Positions 35,918 to 46,380 of a stretch of DNA of 64,000 nucleotides are shown here, piece by piece. This DNA is from Vibrio lentus (GTDB taxonomy: Bacteria; Pseudomonadota; Gammaproteobacteria; Enterobacterales; Vibrionaceae): contig NZ_JAUFQE010000002.1 in the NCBI RefSeq assembly GCF_030409755.1, positions 744,001 to 808,000 of the forward strand, written 5' to 3'. The translations under genes and the position numbers were made by a program. Each line of letters starts with the position of its first letter. The first letter of the stretch is position 1. The notes beneath the pieces are model-generated. The model was given only the letters and a program-made list of their open reading frames with translations. It was not told where the DNA came from and made no database searches.

Positions 35918-37636
35918 ATGGATCTGGCATCAGCCCTAGAAAAGAAGCTTAAACGTCAAATAGCGGCACGAAAAGCGGCTGAAGCATTGTTGGAACAAAA
36001 GAGCCTTGAACTGTTTGAGGCTAACCAACAGCTTGAACTAGCACTTCGTCAGTTAGAAAAACGTTCGAACGCGAATATTCGTCGCATTGAGTTTCAAGAA
36101 CAAATCGACAACTTGTTGATCGATTTTGGGCGCGCGTTTCTCAGAAATGACCTTGACGATATTATGTTGTCTGAACTAACGACTAACGTAACCAACAGCT
36201 ATTTGATTGAATCCAGTCGCCTGATACTGCCTCCAAAGCTCATTCCCCAACTTCTTACATACGATTATGGCGACGAAACTGTCGGTGAACTTGACCAAAA
36301 TATTCAGGAGCCTCAATGGCAAGGTGACTTGTTGACGGTGCCTCTTGAAGTGGAGAAGGTGATCGTTGGTGCGTTGATCGTTAAGGTTAGGTTGCTCGAT
36401 CAAGACTATGAGTTTATCGAGAGTCAGCTCTTGCTAGTCACGGATCTGATTTGCAGCGCGCTCAGTCATCAATTAGCGATTAATCGAAATATTGAGTCGC
36501 GACAACGAGCGGAAGAATCCGAAAGGGCGACACGCGATTTCGTTGCGATGATCAACCATGAACTAAGAACTCCGCTTAACGGCTTGCTAGGCAGTGCTGA
36601 GTTGATCAGTGATACCGAGCTGAACTGTTCTCAGCGCGAGATAGTGAACAACCTAAGTCAATCTGGTGAATTTCTAAGGACCATCATTAATGATCTACTG
36701 GATTACAGTAAAATTAATGCAGGGATGCTGGAGCTTATTCCTAAGAAATTCGCGCTACACGATTTGAGAAATACGATTGAAAGTATCTTCATCAACCGAG
36801 CGATTGAGAAGCAGCTTAAATTCCAGATCACTATTGCGCCAGACGTACCGACTCATTTCAACGGTGATTTAGAACGTATCACTCAACTGTTCGTAAACTT
36901 AATTGGCAATGCAATCAAATTTACAGAACACGGGCATGTCAAAGTCGATATTAAGTGGGAAAACAACCAGTTCGTTTTCTCTGTGGAAGATACCGGTGTC
37001 GGTATAGCCGAATCCGCCCATAAAACACTGTTTGAACCTTTTACCCAGGCTGACAATTCAAGTAGCAGAAACTACGAAGGCACGGGGCTTGGTTTAGCGA
37101 TTTGTCGTAAGTTGGTGGTGTTGATGAATGGTGATATTGGCGTTACCAGTGTCTTTGGTTCTGGTACTACGTTTACTATCTCAGTTCCGCTTCAAGTTAT
37201 CGACGTCCCAGTAGAGAGCGATTGTGTGGCTAAAAGCTTCGAATCAGAGGTCGAACTGTCTTTACTTAAAGTTCTAGTGGTGGATGATATTAAGATGAAC
37301 CAAATCATCATCCAACAGATGCTACGTAAATATGAGATAGAGCCGACTATCGCCGGTAATGGAGTCGAAGGACTTGAACTGGCCTCTGACAATGAATATG
37401 ACATCGTGTTTATGGATTGCAGGATGCCAGTTATGGATGGTTTTGAAGCGACACAAAGGCTCAGAGATAAAGGCTACACTAAGTCTATTGTGGCACTCAC
37501 CGCCGGCACGACACTTGAAGAGCGTGAACGTTGCATCAAGTCTGGAATGGATGACATTCTCAGCAAACCCTATACCTCGAATGATCTTAAAGATATGCTT
37601 AAGAAGTGGGGTATTGCGCCAGTAACTGTTGCTTAA
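35918..37636 (+). CDS. H-NOX-associated hybrid histidine kinase (HqsK-like)
   Basis: The 572-residue protein has a coiled N-terminus (about 1-60), a sensing region (about 60-190), a HisKA domain with H214 (MINHELRTPLNG), an HATPase domain (N-box NLIGNAIKFT, G-box EDTGVGI, GTGLGLAICRKLV) and a C-terminal receiver with D456/D457, phospho-acceptor D500 (FMDCRMPVMDG) and K550. No membrane segment is seen, in keeping with control by soluble H-NOX. Vibrio HqsK feeds phosphate to LuxU. That connection is established in V. harveyi and inferred here. It is the second gene of the H-NOX operon. Confidence 0.9.
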   Translation: MDLASALEKKLKRQIAARKAAEALLEQKSLELFEANQQLELALRQLEKRSNANIRRIEFQEQIDNLLIDFGRAFLRNDLDDIMLSELTTNVTNSYLIESSRLILPPKLIPQLLTYDYGDETVGELDQNIQEPQWQGDLLTVPLEVEKVIVGALIVKVRLLDQDYEFIESQLLLVTDLICSALSHQLAINRNIESRQRAEESERATRDFVAMINHELRTPLNGLLGSAELISDTELNCSQREIVNNLSQSGEFLRTIINDLLDYSKINAGMLELIPKKFALHDLRNTIESIFINRAIEKQLKFQITIAPDVPTHFNGDLERITQLFVNLIGNAIKFTEHGHVKVDIKWENNQFVFSVEDTGVGIAESAHKTLFEPFTQADNSSSRNYEGTGLGLAICRKLVVLMNGDIGVTSVFGSGTTFTISVPLQVIDVPVESDCVAKSFESEVELSLLKVLVVDDIKMNQIIIQQMLRKYEIEPTIAGNGVEGLELASDNEYDIVFMDCRMPVMDGFEATQRLRDKGYTKSIVALTAGTTLEERERCIKSGMDDILSKPYTSNDLKDMLKKWGIAPVTVA

Positions 37637-37674
37637 CGCTAACGCATCCGTATTTTGTCTTTTCTAAAAACTGA

Positions 37675-37707
37675 AAACCCTAAGCGATCTTGGATGGCTT
37701 AGGGTTT
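37675..37707. terminator. Terminator of the H-NOX/kinase operon
   Basis: The stem AAACCCTAAGC / GCTTAGGGTTT is followed by GTTTTATTT. It lies between convergent hqsK-like and pabB genes. Confidence 0.85.
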
Positions 37708-37774
37708 GTTTTATTTAATGACTTAGATTGGCTAACACGCCGCTAATTTATGCTGAGGTAGTTATCGATTTAAA

Positions 37775-39181
37775 TTAGCACTCTTCAAGTACAGGCAAGA
37801 TACGGCTCAGTTTATCCAGTGTTTCTTGATATTCAGAGGCACAATCACTATCAAAGACCACGCCACCGCCAGCCCACGCATAAAGGGCATTATTTTCCGC
37901 TACCAAGGTACGAATCGTAATACTGGTGTCCATTCTGCCATTACGGCTGATATAGCCAATACTGCCACAGTAGGCTGAACGTCGATGGGGTTCTAACTCT
38001 TCAATGATCTGCATTGCACGAACTTTCGGAGCGCCCGTAATCGAACCGCCAGGGAAGCAGGCTCTCAATAAGTCAGTCGCTGAGTACTGAACATCCAACT
38101 CTGCTCTAATTGTACTGACCAAGTGGTGTACGGCAGGGAAGCTTTCAATCTCAAACAACTTAGGGACGTGAACCGAGCCTGGTTTTGCGACTCTACCGAT
38201 GTCATTGCGTAGTAGGTCGACGATCATCAGGTTTTCTGCCTGATCTTTTTCTGCTGCCGCTAAGTCTTGAGCATTAGCGTCGTCAATCTTAGGTTCTTCA
38301 GAACGAGGACGTGTGCCTTTGATTGGTTTTGTTTCAATGGTGCCACTATTGAGTTCTAAGAATCGTTCCGGAGAGACACTTAAGATTGCAGAGTGCTTTA
38401 GACGAATAAAACCAGAAAACGGCGCTGAGTTGTATTGCTCTAACTTTTCATAAGCGAGCCATTCGCTGCCTTGGTAATCGGCACGAAAACGTTGAGCAAG
38501 GTTTATCTGATAACAGTCACCCGACAACAAGTACTCTTGAACGCTATCGAACTTATTGGCATAACTCTGCTCAGTCATATTGGATTGCCATGGGGTGGTT
38601 AATCCAAACTTCTGATGAGCTTGTCCTGCTCGTTCTGCTCGTTCTGCTTGTTGGCTTGGCGATTGTTGTTGAGTTAACCAATCCCAATGGGTATCAATGT
38701 TTTGCCCAACAAGGAACGCAGCTTTAAGCTTATGATCAACAATCACAGCCCATTCATACAGTCCAACCGCCATGTCTGGCGCAGAAATATCGCGCTTAGC
38801 AAGAGAGGGCAGAGCTTCCACTCGTCGTCCCAAATCGTAGCTAAAATAGCCTAAAGCGCCACCTATGAAAGGCAGTTCTGGATGCTCACTGGTTGCGGGT
38901 AGCAATTGCTGCTGATGTTGGTCGAGTAGTTCGAAAGGGTCTGACTCTGAAACCTCGCACTTCTCATTAACATTGACGGTCGTTTTTGCACCGATTGTCT
39001 CGAAGGTGGCGATGGGTTGAGCAACTAAAATGTCGTATCGACTATCGACGTGGCTTTCTGAGGCAGAGCGTAATAGCATTGCCCACGGCACGCTTTCAAT
39101 ATGAGAAAACAGCTGTTTAGCTAAAGTTGATTGATATTCAAGCGGCTTGATTTGGATAGAGCGAAATTCGTTGTTATTCAT
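37775..39181 (-). CDS. pabB: Aminodeoxychorismate synthase component I PabB
   Basis: This 468-residue chorismate-binding enzyme makes 4-amino-4-deoxychorismate, with a separate glutaminase, for folate. It has the PabB PIKGTRPR motif, and the C-terminal core includes ACFPGGSITGAPKVRAMQIIEELE and GSIGYIS. The ATG at 39181 is preferred over a TTG six codons upstream; neither has a clear Shine-Dalgarno. Near residues 180-190 the sequence ...AERAERAGQ reflects three 9-bp tandem repeats (38626-38652). Confidence 0.9.
   Translation of the reverse strand: MNNNEFRSIQIKPLEYQSTLAKQLFSHIESVPWAMLLRSASESHVDSRYDILVAQPIATFETIGAKTTVNVNEKCEVSESDPFELLDQHQQQLLPATSEHPELPFIGGALGYFSYDLGRRVEALPSLAKRDISAPDMAVGLYEWAVIVDHKLKAAFLVGQNIDTHWDWLTQQQSPSQQAERAERAGQAHQKFGLTTPWQSNMTEQSYANKFDSVQEYLLSGDCYQINLAQRFRADYQGSEWLAYEKLEQYNSAPFSGFIRLKHSAILSVSPERFLELNSGTIETKPIKGTRPRSEEPKIDDANAQDLAAAEKDQAENLMIVDLLRNDIGRVAKPGSVHVPKLFEIESFPAVHHLVSTIRAELDVQYSATDLLRACFPGGSITGAPKVRAMQIIEELEPHRRSAYCGSIGYISRNGRMDTSITIRTLVAENNALYAWAGGGVVFDSDCASEYQETLDKLSRILPVLEEC
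38626..38652 (-). repeat. 9-bp in-frame tandem repeat within pabB
   Basis: Three units of CTGCTCGTT (third CTGCTTGTT) are in tandem on the plus strand and encode the AERAERA run in a linker. Copy number could vary between strains without breaking the frame. Confidence 0.6.
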
Positions 39182-39435
39182 TTGTTTAATTTGTGACAAA
39201 GAGTTCGATCACTGCATGGCGTGTGAGAGGAAGCAAGAGTATCATAAATTGAAAATAAAATGGGTTCTTGATTAGAACGGTGCAAACCACATGGTCTAGT
39301 TTAAAGCTATGCAAGCGATTGCTAAAGCAACTAAATACAGCTCAACATAATAAAAAGCTAAGCCAACTAATCCGGTTAGACAAAAACAGTCTAACCAAGA
39401 CCCCACATGGAACCAGAACAATAAAGAGGCATGCA

Positions 39436-40953
39436 ATGACGGTTATTCGTAAGCAAGATGTGATCAGCAGTGTCGCTGACGCACTTCAGTACATTTCTTA
39501 TTATCACCCTTTAGACTTTGTCCAAGCCCTAGAAAAAGCGTACGAGAAAGAAGAGAGCCAAGCAGCAAAAGATGCTATCGCTCAGATTCTTATCAACTCG
39601 CGTATGTCTGCGGAAGGCCATCGTCCAATTTGTCAGGATACGGGTATTGTTACTTGTTTCGTGAACATCGGTATGGATGTTAGGTGGGAAACGGATCAGA
39701 CAGTACAACAGATGGTTGATGAAGGCGTTCGTCAAGCTTACAACAACCCAGATAACCCATTGCGTGCATCTGTCCTAATGGACCCTGCAGGTAAGCGTAT
39801 TAATACCAAAGACAACACACCAGCGGTTGTTCACATTAATATGGTTCCTGGCAACAAAGTTGAAATTCAAATCGCAGCAAAAGGCGGCGGTTCTGAGAAC
39901 AAAACCAAGATGGTGATGCTGAACCCTTCTGATGATATTGCAGAATGGGTAGAGAAGACGCTACCAACAATGGGTGCGGGCTGGTGTCCACCGGGCATGC
40001 TAGGCATAGGTATTGGCGGTACGGCAGAGAAAGCAGCAGTACTAGCAAAAGAATCTCTGATGGAACACATCGATATTCAGGAGCTTATCGACAAAGGTCC
40101 AGAGAACGCTGAAGAAGAGCTTCGTTTAGATATCTTCAACCGTGTAAACAAACTGGGTATTGGTGCACAAGGTCTTGGCGGTCTAACGACTGTGGTTGAC
40201 GTGAAAATCAAAACAGCACCAACGCATGCAGCCTCTAAGCCTGTTTGCTTGATCCCGAACTGTGCAGCAACACGTCACGTACATTTCACATTAGACGGTA
40301 GCGGCCCTGCAGAGCTAACACCACCTAAGTTAGAAGAGTGGCCAGATATTACTTGGGAAGCAGGCGCGAATACACGCCGTGTTAACCTTGATGAAATTAC
40401 TAAAGAAGACGTTCAAGAGTGGAAGACCGGCGAAACGGTTCTTCTATCAGGCAAGATCTTAACCGGTCGTGATGCAGCGCATAAGCGTATTCAAGGCATG
40501 CTTGAAAGTGGTGAAGGTTTACCAGAAGGCGTCGACTTGAAAGGTAAGTTCATTTACTACGTAGGCCCTGTTGATGCAGTAGGCGATGAAGCGGTAGGTC
40601 CTGCTGGCCCAACAACGTCTACTCGTATGGATAAGTTCACCGACATGATGCTAGAAGAAACCGGCATTATGGGCATGATTGGTAAAGCAGAGCGCGGCCC
40701 TGCAACGGTTGAGTCAATCAAACAACATAAATCGGTTTACCTGATGGCGGTTGGTGGTGCAGCTTATTTAGTAGCTAAAGCAATTAAAAAAGCACGTGTG
40801 GTTGCGTTTGAAGATCTCGGTATGGAAGCGATCTACGAGTTTGAAGTTGAAGACATGCCGGTAACGGTTGCGGTTGACTCTAACGGCGTGAACGCGCACC
40901 AGATCGGCCCTGACACGTGGAAAGTGAAAATTGCTGAAGCTGAAAAAGCATAA
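39436..40953 (+). CDS. fumA: Class I fumarate hydratase
   Basis: The 505-residue [4Fe-4S] class I fumarase hydrates fumarate to malate. The N- and C-terminal parts of the class I family are fused in one chain, with a cysteine in HRPICQDTGIVTCF and others in AGWCPPGM and LIPNCAATRHVHF as cluster ligands. The frame stays open 56 codons upstream, but the ATG at 39436 has AAGAGG six bases before it. It is divergent from pabB. No downstream partner is needed. Confidence 0.92.
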   Translation: MTVIRKQDVISSVADALQYISYYHPLDFVQALEKAYEKEESQAAKDAIAQILINSRMSAEGHRPICQDTGIVTCFVNIGMDVRWETDQTVQQMVDEGVRQAYNNPDNPLRASVLMDPAGKRINTKDNTPAVVHINMVPGNKVEIQIAAKGGGSENKTKMVMLNPSDDIAEWVEKTLPTMGAGWCPPGMLGIGIGGTAEKAAVLAKESLMEHIDIQELIDKGPENAEEELRLDIFNRVNKLGIGAQGLGGLTTVVDVKIKTAPTHAASKPVCLIPNCAATRHVHFTLDGSGPAELTPPKLEEWPDITWEAGANTRRVNLDEITKEDVQEWKTGETVLLSGKILTGRDAAHKRIQGMLESGEGLPEGVDLKGKFIYYVGPVDAVGDEAVGPAGPTTSTRMDKFTDMMLEETGIMGMIGKAERGPATVESIKQHKSVYLMAVGGAAYLVAKAIKKARVVAFEDLGMEAIYEFEVEDMPVTVAVDSNGVNAHQIGPDTWKVKIAEAEKA

Positions 40954-41116
40954 TTTACCGAAGTCAAAAGTCGTAACAGGCGCTAGCTTTAGCGTTTGAA
41001 TTGCAATTCTTGACAGAAAGTTGAAGACAAAAGTGCAGCATTATTTGCACTTTTGTCTTATTATCAATGATATAGTGATGAACACATAGTTTGATATAAG
41101 AACATAGGAGAGAGGA

Positions 41117-41302
41117 ATGCCTCGTTTTATTCAGATCCTACAGATTATCTTGGCAGTGGTGATTGGTGCTTTTGTTGGTTACGACCTGATCTTGAAAGGG
41201 ATCAGTATCTTTGATAATAAATACGTGACGATTACTTGTGCACTTTGGCTAATCGCAGAGATTGCACTGTTTGTTATCTACAAGTTGATTGAAGACGATT
41301 AA
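41117..41302 (+). CDS. Small two-helix membrane protein (61 aa)
   Basis: The 61-residue protein has two hydrophobic helices (about 5-25 and 38-56), starts MPRFIQILQ and ends on acidic residues (LIEDD). AGGAGAG upstream of the ATG supports translation. I recognise no domain. It stands alone between the fumarase and ycjX genes, followed by its own terminator. Confidence 0.65.
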   Translation: MPRFIQILQIILAVVIGAFVGYDLILKGISIFDNKYVTITCALWLIAEIALFVIYKLIEDD

Positions 41303-41327
41303 GAGTCGGATATCGCAGAAAAATTCT

Positions 41328-41361
41328 AAAGCCCCTGATTATGAATGTAGTCAGGGGCTTT
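41328..41361 (+). terminator. Terminator after the 61-aa membrane protein gene
   Basis: The stem AAAGCCCCTGA / TCAGGGGCTTT has a 12-nt loop and is followed by TATTC. Confidence 0.82.
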
Positions 41362-41513
41362 TATTCATCTAGCATTAAGAATGGGTATTGCATACTCACC
41401 ACTATTAGTAAAAGAACAAGCGAAAGCATACAAACTATCCCAACAGGGAAAGCATATAGGCTTGCCTCTCTATTATCATAATCAGCTAGCCTAACTATCA
41501 CGGAGTCGTTCAA

Positions 41514-42887
41514 ATGAAACACCTAACTCAAGAAATGAGTGACTTTATAAGCAGAGGAACGGATTCTCACATTCGAGTAGCGGTCACGGGGCTTTCTCGT
41601 GCGGGTAAGACAGCCTTCATTACTTCGCTGGTTAATCAGCTTCTTCATACGTCTACCCACAAAAATCTGCCTCTACTTGCATCGGCGAGAGACGGAAGAA
41701 TTATTGGCGCTAAACGCATTCCGCAACACAACATGATGATCCCACGCTTCTCTTATGATGAAGCGATGGAATCTTTGAATGCGCAGCCACCAGAATGGCC
41801 AGTGCCGACGCGCGATGTCAGTGAGATTCGTCTAGCCATCAAATATAAGCCAGCTAAAGGCGCAAAGAAGCTGCTGAGTAAAAACAGCACCCTTTATCTC
41901 GATATTGTCGATTATCCGGGTGAGTGGCTACTTGATTTACCTTTGCTGGATATGGACTTTGATACTTGGAGCCAATCCCAATTCGCCGCGTTGAAAGGCG
42001 ATCGAGAAACCTACTCGCAACAGTGGAACACAATGCGTGGTGGCATTGACTTGCTAGCCGAAGCCGACGAAAAGAAACTGGTCGCGATTGCCGATAGCTA
42101 TACTCAGTACCTTCATACTTGTAAGGATAACGGATTGCACTGGGTACAACCGGGTCGATTCGTATTGCCGGGTGAGCTTGAAGGTGCGCCTGTGCTGCAA
42201 TTCTTCCCGTGTGCTGCGCCCGAGGGTAAGTTCTCGAAAACCAGCAACTATGCAGTGCTAAAAGCTCGTTATGAAGAGTACCAACAGAAGGTCGTGAAAG
42301 CGTTCTACAAGAATCACTTTGCCACGTTCGACAGACAAATCGTGCTGGTGGATTGCTTACAACCACTTAACGCAGGCTATGACTCTTTCATGGACATGCG
42401 TGGTGCATTAGAACAGTTATTGAAGAGCTTTAAGTACGGGCGAAGCAATATGCTAAGACGCTTGTTTGCACCGAAGATCGACAAGATTTTGTTTGCAGCC
42501 ACCAAAGCTGACCATGTGACACCGGATCAACATCCGAACTTAGTATCACTGTTACAGCAGATGGTACACCCTGCTTGGCAACAGGCGGCGTTTGAACATA
42601 TCGACATGAGTTGTATGAGCATCGCGTCTATTCAAGCGACCAGTGCGGGATATATTTCGTCGGGTTCAGACAATGTTCCAGCACTGCAAGGTGTCACTTT
42701 AAACAACGAGCCTCAAACCATGTATCCGGGTGAGGTACCGCGCAAACTGCCGAACAAACAGTATTGGGAAAATAACCAGTTTGATTTCACGAGCTTTAGG
42801 CCTATGGAGCAACACTCCGATGAGCCTTGTCAGCATCTGAGAGTCGACAAGGTTTTAGAGTATCTCATTGGCGACAAGTTGAAGTAA
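41514..42887 (+). CDS. ycjX: YcjX-family P-loop NTPase
   Basis: The 457-residue protein has a P-loop near the N-terminus ([12 protein letters not shown], about 27-36) and a [13 protein letters not shown] segment acting as the G3-like motif. The YcjX family is predicted GTPase/ATPase of unclear role, in some bacteria tied to phage-shock and tyrR-linked loci. It is followed by ycjF (15 bp gap) and tyrR, which is the usual order. A downstream role at the envelope is inferred only from the neighbour. Confidence 0.88.
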   Translation: MKHLTQEMSDFISRGTDSHIRVAVTGLSRAGKTAFITSLVNQLLHTSTHKNLPLLASARDGRIIGAKRIPQHNMMIPRFSYDEAMESLNAQPPEWPVPTRDVSEIRLAIKYKPAKGAKKLLSKNSTLYLDIVDYPGEWLLDLPLLDMDFDTWSQSQFAALKGDRETYSQQWNTMRGGIDLLAEADEKKLVAIADSYTQYLHTCKDNGLHWVQPGRFVLPGELEGAPVLQFFPCAAPEGKFSKTSNYAVLKARYEEYQQKVVKAFYKNHFATFDRQIVLVDCLQPLNAGYDSFMDMRGALEQLLKSFKYGRSNMLRRLFAPKIDKILFAATKADHVTPDQHPNLVSLLQQMVHPAWQQAAFEHIDMSCMSIASIQATSAGYISSGSDNVPALQGVTLNNEPQTMYPGEVPRKLPNKQYWENNQFDFTSFRPMEQHSDEPCQHLRVDKVLEYLIGDKLK

Positions 42888-42901
42888 TTGAGGCAATCAA
42901 A

Positions 42902-43954
42902 ATGAGTGAATTGAAAACAAAGCAGGTCTTTGATGAACCGTTGAAGACCTCGTTCGACGAGCCTGATAAGAATGAAATTAGTCCAGACTTGGGTGCCCAA
43001 CAACTATTTACGGAACAAGAGAAGTTTGTGCCCGTCGCTCCACAAGTGGAAAACGACCTTGATGGTGACGCTGAGCTGCAATTGGAACAAGTGATTCGAC
43101 CGAGCAAAAAGAAAAAGTGGTTTGGAACGGGTTTACTGGTCGCTTTCTCCGGTCTGGTTGGCTGGCAAGCGATTGACTCTGTCATTACTGCTATTCAAAC
43201 CGCTGACTGGCTAGCTTTAGGTTGGGCAGGCTTCATCGCTGCCATTGCTTCATTAGGTTTAGGCGCAATAGGCAAAGAGTTGTGGAAGCTGCGTTCGCTG
43301 AAAGACCATTTTAGTGTGCAAGAGCAGAGTGAAGAGCTACTGCAAAGCCAGAGTGTTGGTAAAGGTAAAGCGTTCTGTGAAAACATTGCTAAGCAGGGCG
43401 GTATAGTGGCTGAGTCTCCTTCGTACGATAAGTGGCGAAATAGTATTAATCCGGCGCACAGCGATGCTGAAGTGTTGGATATGTACGATGCGTTGGTCGT
43501 GAGTCAGCAAGATAAGGTCGCTACTCAAATCGTCACTAAGTTCTCGACGGAATCCGCGGCCTTGGTTGCTGTGAGCCCGTTGGCTGCTGCTGATATGTTG
43601 CTGGTGGCATGGCGTAATTTCACTATGATAGACAAGCTTGCCGACGTCTATGGTATTGAGCTTGGCTATTGGTCTCGCATTAAGTTGTTCAAGTTGGTGT
43701 TAATCAACATGGCAGCGGCAGGGGCGAGTGAGCTGGCGATTGATGCGAGTATGGACTTAGTCTCGATGGATCTTGCGGGTAAAGTCTCAGCTCGAGCAGG
43801 GCAGGGTCTTGGTGTTGGTATTCTTACTGCACGACTTGGTCTGAAAGCGATGTCATTGCTTCGACCTATGCCTTGGCACAATGACCGAAAAGTAAAACTA
43901 TCAGACCTCCGCAAAGCTGTCCTTTCTGAAATAAAGTGTATCACTCTCAAATAA
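42902..43954 (+). CDS. ycjF: YcjF membrane protein (DUF697/TIGR01620 family)
   Basis: The 350-residue protein has a charged N-terminal region and two membrane helices in the middle (about residues 79-120), with a C-terminal DUF697 domain (about 200-340). YcjF is the usual partner of YcjX. The ATG at 42902 has GAGG nine bases upstream; a longer frame beginning inside ycjX (42827) is a shadow. The function of the pair is unknown; envelope or stress roles are suggested by family context. Confidence 0.85.
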   Translation: MSELKTKQVFDEPLKTSFDEPDKNEISPDLGAQQLFTEQEKFVPVAPQVENDLDGDAELQLEQVIRPSKKKKWFGTGLLVAFSGLVGWQAIDSVITAIQTADWLALGWAGFIAAIASLGLGAIGKELWKLRSLKDHFSVQEQSEELLQSQSVGKGKAFCENIAKQGGIVAESPSYDKWRNSINPAHSDAEVLDMYDALVVSQQDKVATQIVTKFSTESAALVAVSPLAAADMLLVAWRNFTMIDKLADVYGIELGYWSRIKLFKLVLINMAAAGASELAIDASMDLVSMDLAGKVSARAGQGLGVGILTARLGLKAMSLLRPMPWHNDRKVKLSDLRKAVLSEIKCITLK

Positions 43955-44077
43955 AGTATTGAAAGATCAATAGTTTGAGAAGAAGGGTAAACATATGTTT
44001 ACTCTTCTTCTTGACTGAACTCAGAGCTTAATCCACACTACTGTCAACTTATCCTGACACCTATAATAGGACTATTT

Positions 44078-45622
44078 GTGCGTCTTGAAGTATTGTGTGA
44101 AGACAGACTCGGCTTAACGCGTGAGTTGCTCGATATCTTGGCCTCAAAAAGCATTGATTTAAGAGGAATCGAAATTGATGTTAAAGGCATTATTTACCTA
44201 AACTGCCCTGATATTAATTTTGATGCTTTTAGTGAACTTATGGCTGAAATTCGCCGAATTTCAGGTGTGAAGGATGTACGTAAAATCCAATTTATGCCGA
44301 GCGAAAGGCATAATACCGAGCTGATTGCTCTGCTGGCTAACCTGCCAGATCCCGTGATTGCGATTGACCTTAAAGGCTCAGTCGACATGGCGAACCACGC
44401 TGCATTGAACCTATTCGGCAAGCAAGAAGACGAAGTCATCGGTGAGCCGCTAGCGACGTTTGTGCCTAGCTTTAACTTTGCTCGTTGGATCGAAGGCGAT
44501 GTAACGCGCCATCGTGAAGTCGTGGTGTTAGAAGGTTTGGACTTCTCTATCGAGATACTGCCGATTTATCTTGGCGGTGACGTTAACGAAGCGGTACTGG
44601 CGAGCGCAGTAATGACGATTCGTTCTTGTAATCAAGAGATGAATTCGCCAGATTCAATCCCTGAACAGAACAACCTAGGTTTTGAACACTTTGTTGGTGT
44701 CTCTAATCGCCATAAAGCCTTGATCAGCCAAGCTAAGAAATTGGCTATGCTGGATCAGCCTCTACTTATTGAAGGGGACACAGGTACGGGCAAAGAGATG
44801 TTGGCTAAAGCGTGTCATAACCGTTCGAACCGAGCGTCTTTCCCATTCTTGATTCTAAGCTGTGCATCAATGCCTGATGATGTGGCTGAAACTGAGTTGT
44901 TTGGTCATGCACCGGGTTCATTTAACCATGAACAAGGTCATAAAGGCATTTTCGAACAAGCGAATGGCGGTACGGTATTTTTAGATGAGATCGGCGAGAT
45001 GAGCCCGCATCTACAAATCAAACTGTTGCGTTTCCTACAAGATGGTTCATTCCGACGTGTAGGCGAAGAAGAAGAGATGCACGCCGATGTGCGTATTATC
45101 GCTTCAACACGTCATCGACTTTCTGAATTAGCTGACTCTGGTTCATTCCGTGAAGACCTGTTCTACCGTTTAAACGTTTTGACTCTGTCTATTCCGGCAC
45201 TGCGTGAACGCTCAAACGACGTAGCACCTTTGTTGGAACTCTTTGTCGCAAAATACGCACAGCAATTGGGCATGTTAAAACCAAAACTGACGGTAGAACT
45301 TATCGATCAGTTAGGGAACTACCAATGGCCGGGCAACATTCGTCAGTTAGACAACATGGTGCTGCGTGCATTAACTGAGTTAGATTCAGACACGTTAACC
45401 GTTGAGCAATTCCACTTGCCTCAACTAGAAACTATGACGGCAGGAATGGCGAACTTAAGCTTAGACGGTTCACTCGATGAGATCATGAAAGACTACGAGT
45501 CGCAGATTCTAGAGAAGCTGTATCAGTCGTTCCCATCGAGCCGAAAGTTGGCAAAACGTCTGAATGTTTCTCACACCTCAATTGCGAACAAACTTCGCGA
45601 TTACGGTATCAGAAAGAACTGA
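44078..45622 (+). CDS. tyrR: TyrR, aromatic amino acid regulator
   Basis: The 514-residue protein has an ACT domain (about 1-75, LEVLCEDRLGLTRELLDILA), a PAS domain (about 80-190), a sigma-54-type AAA+ core (about 207-430, GDTGTGKEMLAKA, ATPase motif GGTVFLDEIGEM) and a C-terminal Fis-like HTH (about 480-514, LAKRLNVSHTSIANKLRDYG). The sigma-54 contact loop GAFTGA is replaced (GHAPGSFNHE), as in known TyrR. It controls aromatic amino acid transport and synthesis. The start is a GTG at 44078. It follows ycjF by 123 bp. Confidence 0.93.
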   Translation: MRLEVLCEDRLGLTRELLDILASKSIDLRGIEIDVKGIIYLNCPDINFDAFSELMAEIRRISGVKDVRKIQFMPSERHNTELIALLANLPDPVIAIDLKGSVDMANHAALNLFGKQEDEVIGEPLATFVPSFNFARWIEGDVTRHREVVVLEGLDFSIEILPIYLGGDVNEAVLASAVMTIRSCNQEMNSPDSIPEQNNLGFEHFVGVSNRHKALISQAKKLAMLDQPLLIEGDTGTGKEMLAKACHNRSNRASFPFLILSCASMPDDVAETELFGHAPGSFNHEQGHKGIFEQANGGTVFLDEIGEMSPHLQIKLLRFLQDGSFRRVGEEEEMHADVRIIASTRHRLSELADSGSFREDLFYRLNVLTLSIPALRERSNDVAPLLELFVAKYAQQLGMLKPKLTVELIDQLGNYQWPGNIRQLDNMVLRALTELDSDTLTVEQFHLPQLETMTAGMANLSLDGSLDEIMKDYESQILEKLYQSFPSSRKLAKRLNVSHTSIANKLRDYGIRKN

Positions 45623-45634
45623 TCGAATAAGAAC

Positions 45635-46228
45635 ATGATTATGGAAGATTTGAGCACACCAGAACGCATTTATAAGCGCGATGGAAACCTGATTCTACGT
45701 ACCGCTGAGATAGATGATGCGAACATGATCAGTGATTACTTTCAAACTAACCGAGAGTACCTTAAGCCTTGGGAACCAATTCGTGAAGATGCGTTTTTTG
45801 ATAGAACGGGTTGGGCGCAGCGCCTGATTAAGCTAAACGAACTTCATAAAATGGGGCTAGGTTATTACTGTTTGCTTGTTAATGATGACACCAACGAAAT
45901 GTTGGGCACCATTTCATTCAGTAATCTGTCTCGATTCCCTTTCTATGCGTGTAACGTGGGCTATTCGCTTGCTGAAAGTGCACAAGGCCACGGTTACATG
46001 CGCAGAGGCTTAAGCATGGCAAAGGACTATATGTTTGATGTTCAGAACATGCATCGTTTGATGGCGGGTTATATGCCTCATAATGAGCGTAGCGCTGGTG
46101 TGTTGGAATATTTAGGTTTTGTTCGTGAAGGCTTTGCCAAAGATTATTTGCAGATCAACGGTAAATGGGAAGACCATATACTGACTGCACTAGTTAACCC
46201 GAACTGGGAAGATAGGCGCGCTGTTTAG
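45635..46228 (+). CDS. rimJ: RimJ-like GNAT N-acetyltransferase
   Basis: The 197-residue GNAT protein has the acetyl-CoA-binding motif A region (SLAESAQGHGYMRRGLSMA) and a late HNERSAGVLEYLGFVREG motif. E. coli RimJ acetylates ribosomal protein S5. It starts 12 bp after tyrR (ATG at 45635, or at 45641) and may be co-transcribed with it. The family is broad, so the substrate is inferred. Confidence 0.78.
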   Translation: MIMEDLSTPERIYKRDGNLILRTAEIDDANMISDYFQTNREYLKPWEPIREDAFFDRTGWAQRLIKLNELHKMGLGYYCLLVNDDTNEMLGTISFSNLSRFPFYACNVGYSLAESAQGHGYMRRGLSMAKDYMFDVQNMHRLMAGYMPHNERSAGVLEYLGFVREGFAKDYLQINGKWEDHILTALVNPNWEDRRAV

Positions 46229-46283
46229 ATACCAAGAGTCATTACGTGTAAGTATCAATTAAACGTAAATACAGATTTAGAGG

Positions 46284-46318
46284 CAGTGACGAACATAGAT
46301 AAAATGAAACCGTCACTG
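46284..46318. repeat. Inverted repeat after the rimJ-like gene
   Basis: CAGTGACG (46284-46291) and CGTCACTG (46311-46318) form a perfect 8-bp inverted repeat with a 19-nt spacer, in the gap before the DUF2947 gene. No T-run follows, so it is either a weak terminator or an operator. Confidence 0.4.
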
Positions 46319-46380
46319 TATCAAAAAGAGCATATAGGCATGGTAATCCATAAGCCTAAGAAGAAATTTGAGGAATTTTG

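Noticed and set aside
39268..39435. Longer N-terminus for fumarase
   Set aside because: The added 56 residues do not fit the family, and the ATG at 39436 has a good ribosome-binding site.
42827..42901. Longer ycjF start within ycjX
   Set aside because: The extra residues overlap the end of ycjX and are not supported by a ribosome-binding site; the ATG at 42902 is.
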